Source: Plantactinospora sp. BC1 (GTDB taxonomy: Bacteria > Actinomycetota > Actinomycetes > Mycobacteriales > Micromonosporaceae). From it: DNA of 64,000 nt. The position numbers were made by a program, and so were the translations under genes. Below are positions 1 to 7,290 of the stretch, piece by piece; positions within the stretch are counted from its first letter, which is position 1; every line of letters starts with the position of its first letter. Below the pieces are notes generated by a model that was not told where the DNA came from, searched no databases, and worked only from the letters and a program-made list of their open reading frames with translations. The stretch lies in assembly GCF_003030345.1 (NCBI RefSeq), contig NZ_CP028158.1, forward strand, positions 4,154,001 to 4,218,000, read 5' to 3'.

Positions 1-26
1 CGGCCTGACCTACCACACAGCGGTAA

Positions 27-66
27 GTGCGGCCTGCTCCCCGTTCGGGAGTGGGCCGCACCTTTT
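27..66 (+). terminator. Probable intrinsic terminator at the left edge
   Basis: GTGCGGCC at 27-34 pairs with GGCCGCAC at 54-61, and an inner CTCCC/GGGAG stem adds to it. CTTTT follows at 62-66, so the hairpin best serves a plus-strand gene to the left of the window. It also lies just beyond the stop of the minus-strand DUF397 gene and could work in both directions. Confidence 0.65.
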
Positions 67-101
67 GGCTATTCGAGTGCCGGCCGTTGTCCTGGCCCGC
101 G

Positions 102-293
102 CTACCGCCGGTGTGTGATGCCCGCGACGAAGGCGTGCCAGGCGGTGGGGGTGAAGGCGAGGTTGCCGCCGTCGCGGTCCTTGCTGTCCCGGACGAGTAC
201 GCGGCCGGGCAGGTTGTCCGCGACCTCGACGCAGTCCCCACCGTTCGGGGTGGAACGTGTGCTCTTGCGCCAGGCGGCGTCGGTCAAGTCCAT
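102..293 (-). CDS. DUF397 domain protein
   Basis: A 63-residue protein matching the small DUF397 family: WRKSTRS near the N-terminus, a central CVEVA strand with the family Cys, then VRDSKD and a C-terminal WHAFVAGI. DUF397 genes in actinomycetes are usually paired with an HTH-DUF5753 gene, as here: this ATG overlaps the end of the upstream HTH gene by 10 nt, which implies translational coupling. DUF397 proteins are small partners of such regulators, with roles suggested in development and secondary metabolism. What this one does is unknown. There is no signal peptide or membrane segment. Confidence 0.9.
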   Translation of the reverse strand: MDLTDAAWRKSTRSTPNGGDCVEVADNLPGRVLVRDSKDRDGGNLAFTPTAWHAFVAGITHRR

Positions 294-1069
294 GACTTTG
301 CCACTTCCTTGAGGAGGTCCAGGGATTGGCGAGCTGGCAGTGCGACTGCGCTGACACTATCCCAGACCTCGTGCAGCGTGGCGACCTGGTTTGGGCTGGT
401 CACGGTCTGCCCCACCAGGTGGTTGTCGAGGTAGCCGACGTCCTCGGCATCGGTGAAGCTCGCGAGTGCCAGAGGGCCACCCCAGCCGAGATGCGCCGGG
501 GCGTCGGCAGGAATCACCCGGATGGTGATGTTGGGCCGCTCCGTGAGCGTGATGAGGTGCCGGATCTGCTCCGACATGATTTCCGGCTCGCCGCGTCGAA
601 GCGCCAGTTCCTCGATGATGGCAGAGACGCGAGGCGGGTTGGTGCGATCAAGAATGTCCTGGCGGCTCACCCGGAGCTGAACCTTGCGCTCCAACTCGTC
701 GGTTTGCAGCGGACTACATGAGAGAACCATTCGCGCGTACCGCTCGGTTTGGAAGAGTCCGGGGATCACCAGTGCGCCGTAGAGCCGTAGGGCGGTGGCC
801 TTCTCCTCGTACTCCAGCCAGGGGCGCAACCAGACCGGGGCGAGTTCCTGCTTGACGAAGCTCTCGTAGAAGACCGCCAGCGACGTGCCGAACTCGTTGT
901 CGACAGCCTGGAGATAGTCGAGCTTGACCGGCCGGGTGCCTCGCTCGACGGCGCTGACGTGCTGCGGCGAGAAGTAGAGGCGTGATCCCCACTCGTCCTG
1001 GCTGAGCCCCTCGACCGTCCTCCGGCGCCGCAATTCCCATAGCAGAAATTCGCTGGCTGACATGTTCAT
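284..1069 (-). CDS. HTH transcriptional regulator with DUF5753 domain
   Basis: A 261-residue regulator. The Xre-type HTH at about residues 13-60 includes LSQDEWGSRLYFSPQHVSAVE. A DUF5753 domain fills about residues 85-255, with the typical WLRPWLEYE, VIPGLFQTERYA and NITIRVIP stretches. The start is ATG at 1069 because GGAG lies 7 nt upstream and the HTH begins immediately. The open frame runs on to 1516 but has no family similarity there. It is paired with DUF397 downstream and divergent from a small Cys-rich protein, with a large perfect inverted repeat between. Relatives of this WhiJ-like class act as developmental or local repressors. The target here is not known. Confidence 0.9.
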   Translation of the reverse strand: MNMSASEFLLWELRRRRTVEGLSQDEWGSRLYFSPQHVSAVERGTRPVKLDYLQAVDNEFGTSLAVFYESFVKQELAPVWLRPWLEYEEKATALRLYGALVIPGLFQTERYARMVLSCSPLQTDELERKVQLRVSRQDILDRTNPPRVSAIIEELALRRGEPEIMSEQIRHLITLTERPNITIRVIPADAPAHLGWGGPLALASFTDAEDVGYLDNHLVGQTVTSPNQVATLHEVWDSVSAVALPARQSLDLLKEVAKSWT

Positions 1070-1251
1070 TCGCACTCTCCGACTCTCTACGAGGGATGCC
1101 CGATTCTCTACGTCCGAATACCTCCGTGGCCGGTCTGACCACCCGACCGTCGCCCATCTTCCCCAGTCCGTCATCCGGAGTCCAGAGTGGAAGGCAGGCG
1201 CATTCGTCCGGATCCGTAACGCGATCCCCCCGAAAGGACGGGCGGATGTGC

Positions 1252-1292
1252 GCGGGGGTGCATCGGTGTGTACGCCACCGATGCACCCCCGC
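1252..1292. promoter_or_regulatory. Perfect 17-bp inverted repeat in a divergent promoter region
   Basis: Left arm GCGGGGGTGCATCGGTG at 1252-1268, 7-nt spacer, right arm CACCGATGCACCCCCGC at 1276-1292, with no mismatch. It lies between the HTH-DUF5753 start (1069) and the small protein start (1332), about 40 nt upstream of the latter. It could be an operator for the regulator or an RNA hairpin in the leader of the 1332 gene. No U-tract follows, so a simple terminator is less likely. Confidence 0.7.
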
Positions 1293-1331
1293 ATCCAACG
1301 CGTCGCAGCGGGCGGAGGAAGGCACCATGGA

Positions 1332-1793
1332 ATGGCGATCACGATCGAATTCGACACACCGTCGGGATTGGCGCAGATGGTGGCGCTATTGCCGGTGCGG
1401 GCTCCGTTGGCGTTGCCCCGACTCGGCCGCGCCCGCGCCGTTCCGCGTGCCGCGCCTGCGGGCCAGGAACTCACGGTGGTGAGCCGCCGGCCGTACGCCC
1501 GGTTCCGGCCGCACACGCCGATCCGGCCGCCGTTCCGTTGCCGCGAGTGCGGCGGACCCTGGCCGTGTCAGCCGGCCCGGCTGGTGCTGCTGGCGATGTA
1601 CCGCGACGACCGGCACCGGTTGGCCGTCTTCCTGGCCAGCCGGCTGCTGGCGGCGATCGAGGACCAGCCCGGCCGGGAACCGATGGATCTCGCCGCACGG
1701 TTTCTGGGTTGGCTTCCTCCGATATCGACTAGGTTCGATGCAACTGGCGGCGGGTCGCGTCCGGCGGCTGAGCAGCCGAAATACGGAGAGTAG
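1332..1793 (+). CDS. Small hypothetical protein with CxxC motif, divergent from HTH-DUF5753 gene
   Basis: A 153-residue protein of unknown function. Residues about 65-80 read FRCRECGGPWPCQPAR, a Cys-x2-Cys followed by WPC, which looks like a small metal-binding knuckle. After it comes LVLLAMYRDDR and a helical AVFLASRLLAAIE segment. I recall proteins with this Cys motif next to HTH-DUF5753 genes in Micromonosporaceae, sometimes misnamed flavin reductase. No reductase signature is visible here. The ATG at 1332 is preceded by GGAGGAAGG, about 10 nt away. Another ATG at 1327 is better spaced but opens a frame that stops at 1482. The neighbouring inverted repeat suggests shared control with the regulator. 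Confidence 0.65.
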   Translation: MAITIEFDTPSGLAQMVALLPVRAPLALPRLGRARAVPRAAPAGQELTVVSRRPYARFRPHTPIRPPFRCRECGGPWPCQPARLVLLAMYRDDRHRLAVFLASRLLAAIEDQPGREPMDLAARFLGWLPPISTRFDATGGGSRPAAEQPKYGE

Positions 1794-1864
1794 CTGTGGA
1801 TAGCTTCGGGCGTGTCATCCACAGGGGTCCCGGCCGGGCTGCCCGGCTCGGCACGCTGCCCGCT

Positions 1865-2920
1865 ATGACGCCGATCGATCGAGCCGTCCTCGCCGTCCGC
1901 TCGACCACCGACCTGCTCGCCGCCGTGCCCTACCTGCTGGGCTTCCACCCGGCCGACAGCGTGGTGGTGATCGCGCTGCGCGGCAACCAGGTCGTCTTCG
2001 TCGCCCGTGGCGACCTCCCCGGTGGCACGGCCGGGCCGGCGGCCGGCGGCGAGGTCGACGAGGCCGCCGCACAGGTCGCGGCGGTCGTCGCCCGGCAGCG
2101 GGTCGAGACCACGACCGTCATCGGGTACGGCGAACCGGCCCGGGTCACCCCGGCGGTCGACGCGGTGACGGCCGCCCTCGGTCGGGTCGGGCTGCCGGTG
2201 CTCGAAGCGCTCCGGGTGACCGGTGACCGCTACTGGTCGTACCTGTGCGGGGACGCCGACTGCTGTCCGGCCGACGGGCGCCGGTTCGACGCCTCGACCA
2301 GTCAGTTGGCGGCGGCGGCCACCTTCGCGGGCCAGGTCGCGCTCCCCGACCGGGACGCCCTGGCCCGGCGGATCGCCCCGGTCGAGGGTCCGGCCCGGGA
2401 GGCGTTGCGGGAGGCGGCCAGACGGGCGGAGTACCGCCTCGGCACCCTGCTCGGCAAGGCCCCGCCCGGGGATCCACAGGGCCGCCGGGCGCTGCGCCGG
2501 ACCGGCCGTACGGCGGTGCGCAGGGCGCTGCACCGGCACCGTACGGGCGGTCAGCTCACCGACGACGAGGTGGCCTGGCTCGGCCTGCTCCTGGTGCACC
2601 TGCCGGTCCGGGACGACGCCTGGCAGCGGACCGGTGGCGAGGAGTGGCACCTCGCGCTCTGGACGGACGTGCTCCGGCGGGTCGAACCCGACCTGGTGCC
2701 CGCCCCCGCCAGCCTGCTCGGCTTCGCCGCCTGGCGGGCCGGCCAGGGCGCCCTGGCCGGCGTGGCGGTGGAGCGTGCGTTGCAGGCGCAGCCCGACTAC
2801 TCGTTCGCAAAGCTCCTGTCCGAGGCGTTACAGGCCGGGATCGGCCCCTCCGTACTCGACGACTGGCCCGGATCCGACCGCGCCGAGCCACCGCCCCGGC
2901 CGGGTGACGAGCCCGGATGA
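1865..2920 (+). CDS. DUF4192 domain protein
   Basis: About 351 residues. The N-terminus (STTDLLAAVPYLLGFHPADS followed by VVVIALR) is the characteristic opening of DUF4192 proteins, which are widespread in actinobacteria and have no known function. The C-terminal third (VAWLGLLLVHLPVRDDAW, then LLGFAAWRAGQGALA) is also typical. I chose the ATG at 1865 because the conserved domain starts there. A GTG at 1796 has a GGAG 8 nt upstream and would add 23 unconserved residues, so the start is uncertain. No signal peptide or membrane segment is visible, so it is probably cytoplasmic. Confidence 0.85.
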   Translation: MTPIDRAVLAVRSTTDLLAAVPYLLGFHPADSVVVIALRGNQVVFVARGDLPGGTAGPAAGGEVDEAAAQVAAVVARQRVETTTVIGYGEPARVTPAVDAVTAALGRVGLPVLEALRVTGDRYWSYLCGDADCCPADGRRFDASTSQLAAAATFAGQVALPDRDALARRIAPVEGPAREALREAARRAEYRLGTLLGKAPPGDPQGRRALRRTGRTAVRRALHRHRTGGQLTDDEVAWLGLLLVHLPVRDDAWQRTGGEEWHLALWTDVLRRVEPDLVPAPASLLGFAAWRAGQGALAGVAVERALQAQPDYSFAKLLSEALQAGIGPSVLDDWPGSDRAEPPPRPGDEPG

Positions 2921-3145
2921 CGATGCTCGCGGCCCTCGGAGCAAGGGCCTGCCCACCTGCGGGCTCGGCTCAGTGTCGGGGTCGTCGCGGACGCTGACGT
3001 TGGGTGAGGACGATTGGCCGCCGATCGGCATGTCGATACGCAGGGTGACGGTAGCCTGATCACGTGACCTTGCTCGGACGCCGCCTCCAACCTGTGCGCC
3101 TCCTGTTCGCGCCTGCTCAGTGCAGCCCTGGCGATCGGAGCCGAC

Positions 3146-3937
3146 ATGGTTGACCCGGACGGGCGGTACCTCGGCGGACTGGCCGCCGACCGCCACGGCA
3201 CGGACGACGACGGCCGGCCGCCGCTGGTCCTGCTGCACGGCCTGACCTACGACCGGCGCCAGTGGGGGCCGGTCCTGCGTGAGCTGGCCGCCATCGACCC
3301 GGACCGGCGGGTGATCGCCGTCGACCTGCCCGGGCACGGCGATTCGCCGGGCCGTGAGTCGTACGACACGGGCGAGGTCGTGGAGGTCCTGCACGGCGCG
3401 GTGACGGAGGCCGGCCTCGACCCGCCGATCGTGGTCGGCCACTCGCTCGGCGGGATGCTGGCAACGATCTACGCCGCCCGCTACCCGGCCCGAGGCGTGG
3501 TGAACGTGGACCAGCCGCTGCTGGTCGGCGCGTTCGGCACGGTGGTGCGCCGAGCCGAGCCGGTACTGCGCGGGCCGCAGTGGCAGCAGGTCTGGGAAAC
3601 GATGCTCGCCCGGATGGACATCGACCTGCTGCCCGAGCCCGCCCGGGAACTCGTCCGTACGGCGACCACGCCACGGCAGGATCTGCTGCTCGGCTACTGG
3701 GGCGAGGTCCTGGTGCACAGCGCCGAGGCGCTCGGGGAGGAGCGGACCCGGGACCTGGCCCAGATCCGCTCCCGCGGCATCCCGTACGACTACGTGGTGG
3801 GCAACGAGCCGGATCCGGCGTACCGGCGGTGGCTGGAGTCGGCGCTGCCCGATGTCACGATCACCGTCGTACCGGAGAGCGGTCACTTCCCGCACCTCGC
3901 CCGGCCTGCGGAGGTCGCCCGGATCCTGGCCCGCTGA
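3146..3937 (+). CDS. Alpha/beta-fold hydrolase
   Basis: A 263-residue alpha/beta hydrolase. LVLLHGLTYDRRQW (about residues 28-41) carries the oxyanion-hole HG. VVGHSLGGM (about 97-105) is the nucleophile elbow with catalytic Ser. SGHFPHLARP near the C-terminus supplies the catalytic His. The acid is probably an Asp or Glu in the NEPDPAY region. GGAG lies 5 nt ahead of the ATG. It ends 11 nt from the converging SnoaL-like gene. No signal peptide is seen. The substrate cannot be deduced; esterase, lactonase or haloperoxidase-like enzymes share this architecture. Confidence 0.9.
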   Translation: MVDPDGRYLGGLAADRHGTDDDGRPPLVLLHGLTYDRRQWGPVLRELAAIDPDRRVIAVDLPGHGDSPGRESYDTGEVVEVLHGAVTEAGLDPPIVVGHSLGGMLATIYAARYPARGVVNVDQPLLVGAFGTVVRRAEPVLRGPQWQQVWETMLARMDIDLLPEPARELVRTATTPRQDLLLGYWGEVLVHSAEALGEERTRDLAQIRSRGIPYDYVVGNEPDPAYRRWLESALPDVTITVVPESGHFPHLARPAEVARILAR

Positions 3938-3948
3938 CCCGTGGCGGG

Positions 3949-4362
3949 TCAACCGGGCTCGCAGGCCAGCGCGACGGCGAGGCTGTCCTCGTAGACGTGG
4001 TGCCGGACGATCAACCCGTCCTCGACGGTGAGATGGAGCGCGAACCGGGTGTTGAACCGCTTCCCGGTGGCCCGTACGGTCTGCGCGGTCTCGCCGATCA
4101 CCACCGCGTCCGGGCCGTCCACCAGGATCCGTTCGATCGTGGCCGAGCCCTGCCCCGGCACGCTGCTCGCGGCGAGGGTCCGGTGGTGGTCGACGACGTC
4201 CGCCCGGCTGCTCCGGGGCCGGATCCACGGCACCGCCGGGTGGGTCGGCTCGGGCCAGTTGACCTTCCAGTCGACCGCCTCGGCGTAGAGCGCGGCGGTC
4301 CGCTCCGGGTCGCCGGCACCGATCCGGCGCAGCAGTTCCTCGACGGTGGCTCGGGTGTCCAT
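3949..4362 (-). CDS. SnoaL/NTF2-like protein
   Basis: A 137-residue protein with the single-domain SnoaL/NTF2-like cone pattern: N-terminal helix (TVEELLRRIGAGDPERTAALYAE), the DWKVNWP strand, the HRTLAASS helix region, and late strands VVIGETAQTVRATGK and FALHLTVEDGLIVRHHVYED. GGAGG lies 6 nt ahead of the ATG. Members include polyketide cyclases, isomerases and many proteins with unknown ligands, so no reaction can be assigned. It is downstream of fdhD on the same strand, with a 113-nt gap, so co-transcription is possible but not shown. Confidence 0.85.
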   Translation of the reverse strand: MDTRATVEELLRRIGAGDPERTAALYAEAVDWKVNWPEPTHPAVPWIRPRSSRADVVDHHRTLAASSVPGQGSATIERILVDGPDAVVIGETAQTVRATGKRFNTRFALHLTVEDGLIVRHHVYEDSLAVALACEPG

Positions 4363-4475
4363 GACATGCCTCCAGTGCCTGATCACGCTTGCCGGTCGAG
4401 ACTGCCAGCGCGCACGTCCGCTGGCGATTACCTGGCAGGTAGGGCGGCAGGGGTGGAGACGGGCGCGGGTGCCGG

Positions 4476-5333
4476 TCAGACGGTGATCCGGGCGTCTCCG
4501 GCGTACACGTTCATGGTGCCGCCCCGGAGGAAGCCCACCAGGGTCATCCCGGCCTCGGTCGCCAGCTCGGCGGCGAGGGTGCTCGGCGCGGAGACGGCGG
4601 CGAGCAGCGGGATGCCGGCCATCCACGCCTTCTGGGTGAGTTCGAAGCTGGCCCGTCCGGAGACCAGCAACAGGTGCCCGCGCAGCGGCAACCGCTGCTC
4701 CCGGACCGCCCAGCCGATCACCTTGTCGACCGCGTTGTGCCGGCCCACGTCCTCGCGGAGCACGACGAGTTTCCCGTCGGCGGTGAAGAGCCCCGCGGCG
4801 TGCAACCCACCCGTCCGGTCGAAGCCGCGCTGCGCGGCCCGGAGCTGGTCGGGCAGGTCGGCGAGGGTACGCGCCGGCACGCTGACCGGGTCCGTCGACA
4901 CGTCGTGCCGGGACCGGGTACGGACGGCGTCGATGCTCGCCTTGCCGCACACCCCGCACGAGCTGGTGGTGTAGAAGTTCCGGGCCGGATCGGTGGCCGG
5001 TGCCGGTACGTCGTCGGCGAGGACGATGTCCACCACGTTGTAGGTGTTCGGGGTGTCGGTACCGGCACAGAGCTGCGCCGTGCGTACGTCGTCGGCGGTC
5101 CGGACGATCCCCTCGGTGAGCAGGAACCCGATCGCCAGGTCGATGTCGTCGCCGGGGGTACGCATGGTGACCGCCAGCGGGGCGCGCCGGTTCGGCCCGG
5201 CCGGACCCACCCGGATCTCCAGCGGCTCCTCGGCGGCGAGATTGTCCTGCCGGCGCACCGAGACCCGGCCACCCGCCTCCGCCGAGTCGAGGTCTATCCG
5301 CAGTACGCTCCGCCGACCACTGGCTCGTCCCAT
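4476..5333 (-). CDS. fdhD: FdhD sulfurtransferase for formate dehydrogenase
   Basis: A 285-residue FdhD. The family delivers sulfur from a cysteine desulfurase to the bis-MGD cofactor of formate dehydrogenase. The essential Cys pair is in SSCGVCGKASI, with flanking family motifs TPGDDIDLAIGFLLTEGI, NVVDIVLADD, EDVGRHNAVDKVIGWA, LLVSGRASFEL and the C-terminal GFLRGGTMNVYAG. It begins 60 nt from the divergent mobA. FDH needs both sulfuration (FdhD) and the guanine dinucleotide form of the cofactor (MobA), so the pairing is functionally coherent. No FDH structural gene lies in this window. The start at ATG 5333 fits the family N-terminus. Confidence 0.95.
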   Translation of the reverse strand: MGRASGRRSVLRIDLDSAEAGGRVSVRRQDNLAAEEPLEIRVGPAGPNRRAPLAVTMRTPGDDIDLAIGFLLTEGIVRTADDVRTAQLCAGTDTPNTYNVVDIVLADDVPAPATDPARNFYTTSSCGVCGKASIDAVRTRSRHDVSTDPVSVPARTLADLPDQLRAAQRGFDRTGGLHAAGLFTADGKLVVLREDVGRHNAVDKVIGWAVREQRLPLRGHLLLVSGRASFELTQKAWMAGIPLLAAVSAPSTLAAELATEAGMTLVGFLRGGTMNVYAGDARITV

Positions 5334-5392
5334 GCCCCAATCCTGCCTCGCGGCCGGCGGTATCCCGCCGTAGCCCCGGTTACCGTTACCGG

Positions 5393-6172
5393 ATGACCGC
5401 AGCCGGGCCGCCCGCCGAACCCCGCCCAGCCGGCGGAACCGCGCCGCCGGTCGAGCCCCGGCCGGCCCAACTCTCCGCCGGGCCCCGGCCGGGCCGACTC
5501 TCCGGCGGCCAGCAGCCGCCCGGCTTCGCAACGTTGGTGCTGGCCGGTGGGGCGGCCCGCCGGATGGGTGGGGTGGACAAGCCGGCGCTGCCGGTGGGCG
5601 GTCGCCCGATGCTGGACCGGGTGCTCGCGGCGGTCGCCGACGCCGACCTCCGGGTCGTGGTCGGCCCGGCCGGCGAGCTACCGACCGGGGTACGCGCGAC
5701 CCGGGAGCAGCCGCCCGGCGGCGGACCCGTCGCGGCGGTCGCCGCCGGCCTGGCCACCCTGCTCCCCGACACCGCCCCGCCCGACACCGCCCCGCCCGAC
5801 ACCGCCCCGCCCGACACCGCCGACGCAGGGGTCGTCGCGCTGCTCGCCGCCGACCTGCCGCTGCTCACCGCCGACGCGGTACGCCAGCTCCGTACCGCGC
5901 TGTCCCGGGCTCCCGGTGCCGACGGCGTGGTCTACGTCGACGACGCCGGCCGGGCGCAGTTCCTCTGCGGGGTCTGGCGGGTCGGCCCGCTGCGGGCCGC
6001 GTTGGCCCGGCTGGCCGCCGGCCGGGGCGGCGTCCTCACCGGTACGTCGATGCGCGCCCTGGTCGCCGAGCTGACCGTGACCGAGGTGGCGTGGCGAGGC
6101 TCGGGCCCGCCGCCCTGGTTCGACTGCGACACTGACGACGACCTACGCCGGGCCGAGGAGTGGATTCGATGA
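5393..6172 (+). CDS. mobA: Molybdenum cofactor guanylyltransferase
   Basis: A 259-residue MobA-type nucleotidyltransferase, making molybdopterin guanine dinucleotide from Mo-molybdopterin and GTP. The nucleotide-binding loop is LVLAGGAARRMGGVDKPAL at about residues 48-66, and LLAADLPLL holds the metal-binding Asp. The C-terminal FDCDTDDDLRRAEEW is typical. Two departures from the usual size: a Pro/Ala-rich N-terminal extension of about 45 residues, and an inserted PDTAP repeat (3.8 copies of a 15-bp unit at 5765-5821) between strands. The stop overlaps the next ATG (ATGA), so mobA and the DUF6457 gene are coupled. Confidence 0.92.
   Translation: MTAAGPPAEPRPAGGTAPPVEPRPAQLSAGPRPGRLSGGQQPPGFATLVLAGGAARRMGGVDKPALPVGGRPMLDRVLAAVADADLRVVVGPAGELPTGVRATREQPPGGGPVAAVAAGLATLLPDTAPPDTAPPDTAPPDTADAGVVALLAADLPLLTADAVRQLRTALSRAPGADGVVYVDDAGRAQFLCGVWRVGPLRAALARLAAGRGGVLTGTSMRALVAELTVTEVAWRGSGPPPWFDCDTDDDLRRAEEWIR
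5765..5821 (+). repeat. 15-bp tandem repeat inside mobA
   Basis: CCCGACACCGCCCCG occurs three times exactly and a fourth time as 12 nt. It is in frame and encodes repeated PDTAP. The unit is a multiple of three, so copy-number changes would keep the reading frame. Confidence 0.9.
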
Positions 6173-6501
6173 ACGTGATGGACCGTTGGCTGGCGGCAGC
6201 CTGTGCCGAACTGCGCCTCGATCCGGCCGAGGTCGACGTGCGTCAGGTGCTCGACCTGGCCCGCGACGTGGCCCACAACGTGCTCCGGCCCGGCGCGCCG
6301 GTCACCGCGTACCTGCTCGGGGTCGCGGTCGGTCGTGGCGCGGACCCGGCGGTCGCGGCGGCCGGTCTCGCCGCCCTCGCCGGCCGCTGGCCGGCGGAGC
6401 AGGCCGACGCCGATCCCAGAACCGGAGCCGATTCCAGAACCGAAGCCGGCTCCAGAACCCACGTCGATCCCAGAATCGAGTTCTCCGACCCGGGTGCGTG
6501 A
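6169..6501 (+). CDS. DUF6457 domain protein
   Basis: A 110-residue protein. The first 75 residues (MDRWLAAACAELRL, then VLDLARDVAHNVLRPGAPVTAY and LLGVAVG) match the small all-helical DUF6457 family, whose genes commonly follow mobA in actinobacteria. That suggests a role in molybdenum-cofactor metabolism, but no biochemical function is established. The ATG overlaps the mobA stop. The C-terminal 25 residues are an add-on built from an 18-bp degenerate repeat (6412-6480) and look non-conserved. Confidence 0.85.
   Translation: MNVMDRWLAAACAELRLDPAEVDVRQVLDLARDVAHNVLRPGAPVTAYLLGVAVGRGADPAVAAAGLAALAGRWPAEQADADPRTGADSRTEAGSRTHVDPRIEFSDPGA
6412..6480 (+). repeat. Degenerate 18-bp tandem repeat, 3' end of DUF6457 gene
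   Basis: Four related units start at 6412, 6430, 6448 and 6466, each with CCAGAA near the centre (for example GATTCCAGAACCGAAGCC). They encode (D/G)-(P/S)-R-(T/I) repeats and form the tail of the protein. Confidence 0.75.
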
Positions 6502-6629
6502 CTTTTCGCGCCCGTGAAGGTCTTCCTCAACGTCCGGTGACGTTCTCGGGACAGGGGAGGACACCTGCGACGGAAACCCACCCGATGGAGCGGTGGCCCG
6601 TTGGTCACCGCAATCGCCGGGCCGGGGTG

Positions 6630-7208
6630 CTACCGGGACGACTCACGCCGGAGTCGGGCGAGTTCGCTCATCCGCTCGGCCATCCAGTGGCACCAGCGGA
6701 TCCGGGGCGGTGTGCCGGCCAGGGCCAGTTCCAGGGTCGCGAAGGCGCCGAACTGCGGATGGAGTGGATCGTCCGCGTGCCGGGAGAGCAGGTCGGCGTG
6801 CTGTTCCTGGAAGGCGTCCAGCCGGCGCCGGTACGTCTCGGCCTCGGCGAGATAGAACTCGCGCATCCCCTCCGGGTCGGCGGCGGCCAGCGCGTACGTC
6901 CTGAGGAGCGTCTCGTCCCGGAAGGCCCGGGGTGCGGGCGGCTCGACCAGCCAGGCGGCCAGCGCCTCCCGGCCGGCGGCGGTGAGCCGGTGGGTCTTGC
7001 GCTGCCGTGGGCCCGGACCGGTCTCGGCGTCGTGCTCGATCAGCCCGCTCGCCGACAGCCGGGCCAGCTCGGGATAGATCTGGCTCTGCTGGGCGGTCCA
7101 GTAGTAGCCGATCGGTTTGCGCATCCGCTGCACCAGGTCGTAGCCGGTGAGCGGGCCTCGGTGGAGAGCACAGAGCAGGGCGTAACCCAGTGCACTGACG
7201 GTAGCCAA
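6630..7208 (-). CDS. PadR-family transcriptional regulator
   Basis: A PadR-type winged-helix repressor of about 192 residues. The N-terminal domain reads ALGYALLCALHRGPLTGYDL, QSQIYPELARLSASGLIEHD and KTHRLTAAGREAL. A C-terminal helical dimerisation domain (FYLAEAETYRRRLDAFQEQH) follows. I prefer TTG at 7208, with GGGAG 8 nt upstream. GTG at 7226 would add six residues and has no ribosome site. It is divergent from a secreted esterase, with a perfect ATGT-N8-ACAT palindrome between, so it probably represses itself and/or the esterase. The effector is unknown; PadR relatives often sense phenolics or drugs. Confidence 0.9.
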   Translation of the reverse strand: MATVSALGYALLCALHRGPLTGYDLVQRMRKPIGYYWTAQQSQIYPELARLSASGLIEHDAETGPGPRQRKTHRLTAAGREALAAWLVEPPAPRAFRDETLLRTYALAAADPEGMREFYLAEAETYRRRLDAFQEQHADLLSRHADDPLHPQFGAFATLELALAGTPPRIRWCHWMAERMSELARLRRESSR

Positions 7209-7232
7209 ACTGTTATCTCCCGCCACGACATC

Positions 7233-7254
7233 ACTATGTCAATTTTGACATAGT
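7233..7254. promoter_or_regulatory. PadR operator palindrome
   Basis: ACTATGTCAA (7233-7242), TT, TTGACATAGT (7245-7254): a perfect 10-2-10 inverted repeat containing ATGT-N8-ACAT, the classical PadR box. It is AT-rich in a GC-rich setting and lies between padR (starts 7208) and the esterase (starts 7291). It also contains TTGACA on both strands, so bound repressor would cover possible -35 elements. Confidence 0.85.
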
Positions 7255-7290
7255 CTCCCGACCAGCAACCGCACATCGAACGGGGAACTG

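Noticed and set aside
1062-1331. Long plus-strand ORF extension over the regulator promoter region.
   Set aside because: It crosses the large inverted repeat and overlaps the divergent HTH gene start; no protein-family support before residue 91 (ATG 1332).
1796-1864. GTG start at 1796 for the DUF4192 protein, supported by GGAG.
   Set aside because: The 23 extra residues do not resemble the family; the conserved start is at 1865. Kept as an alternative in the note.
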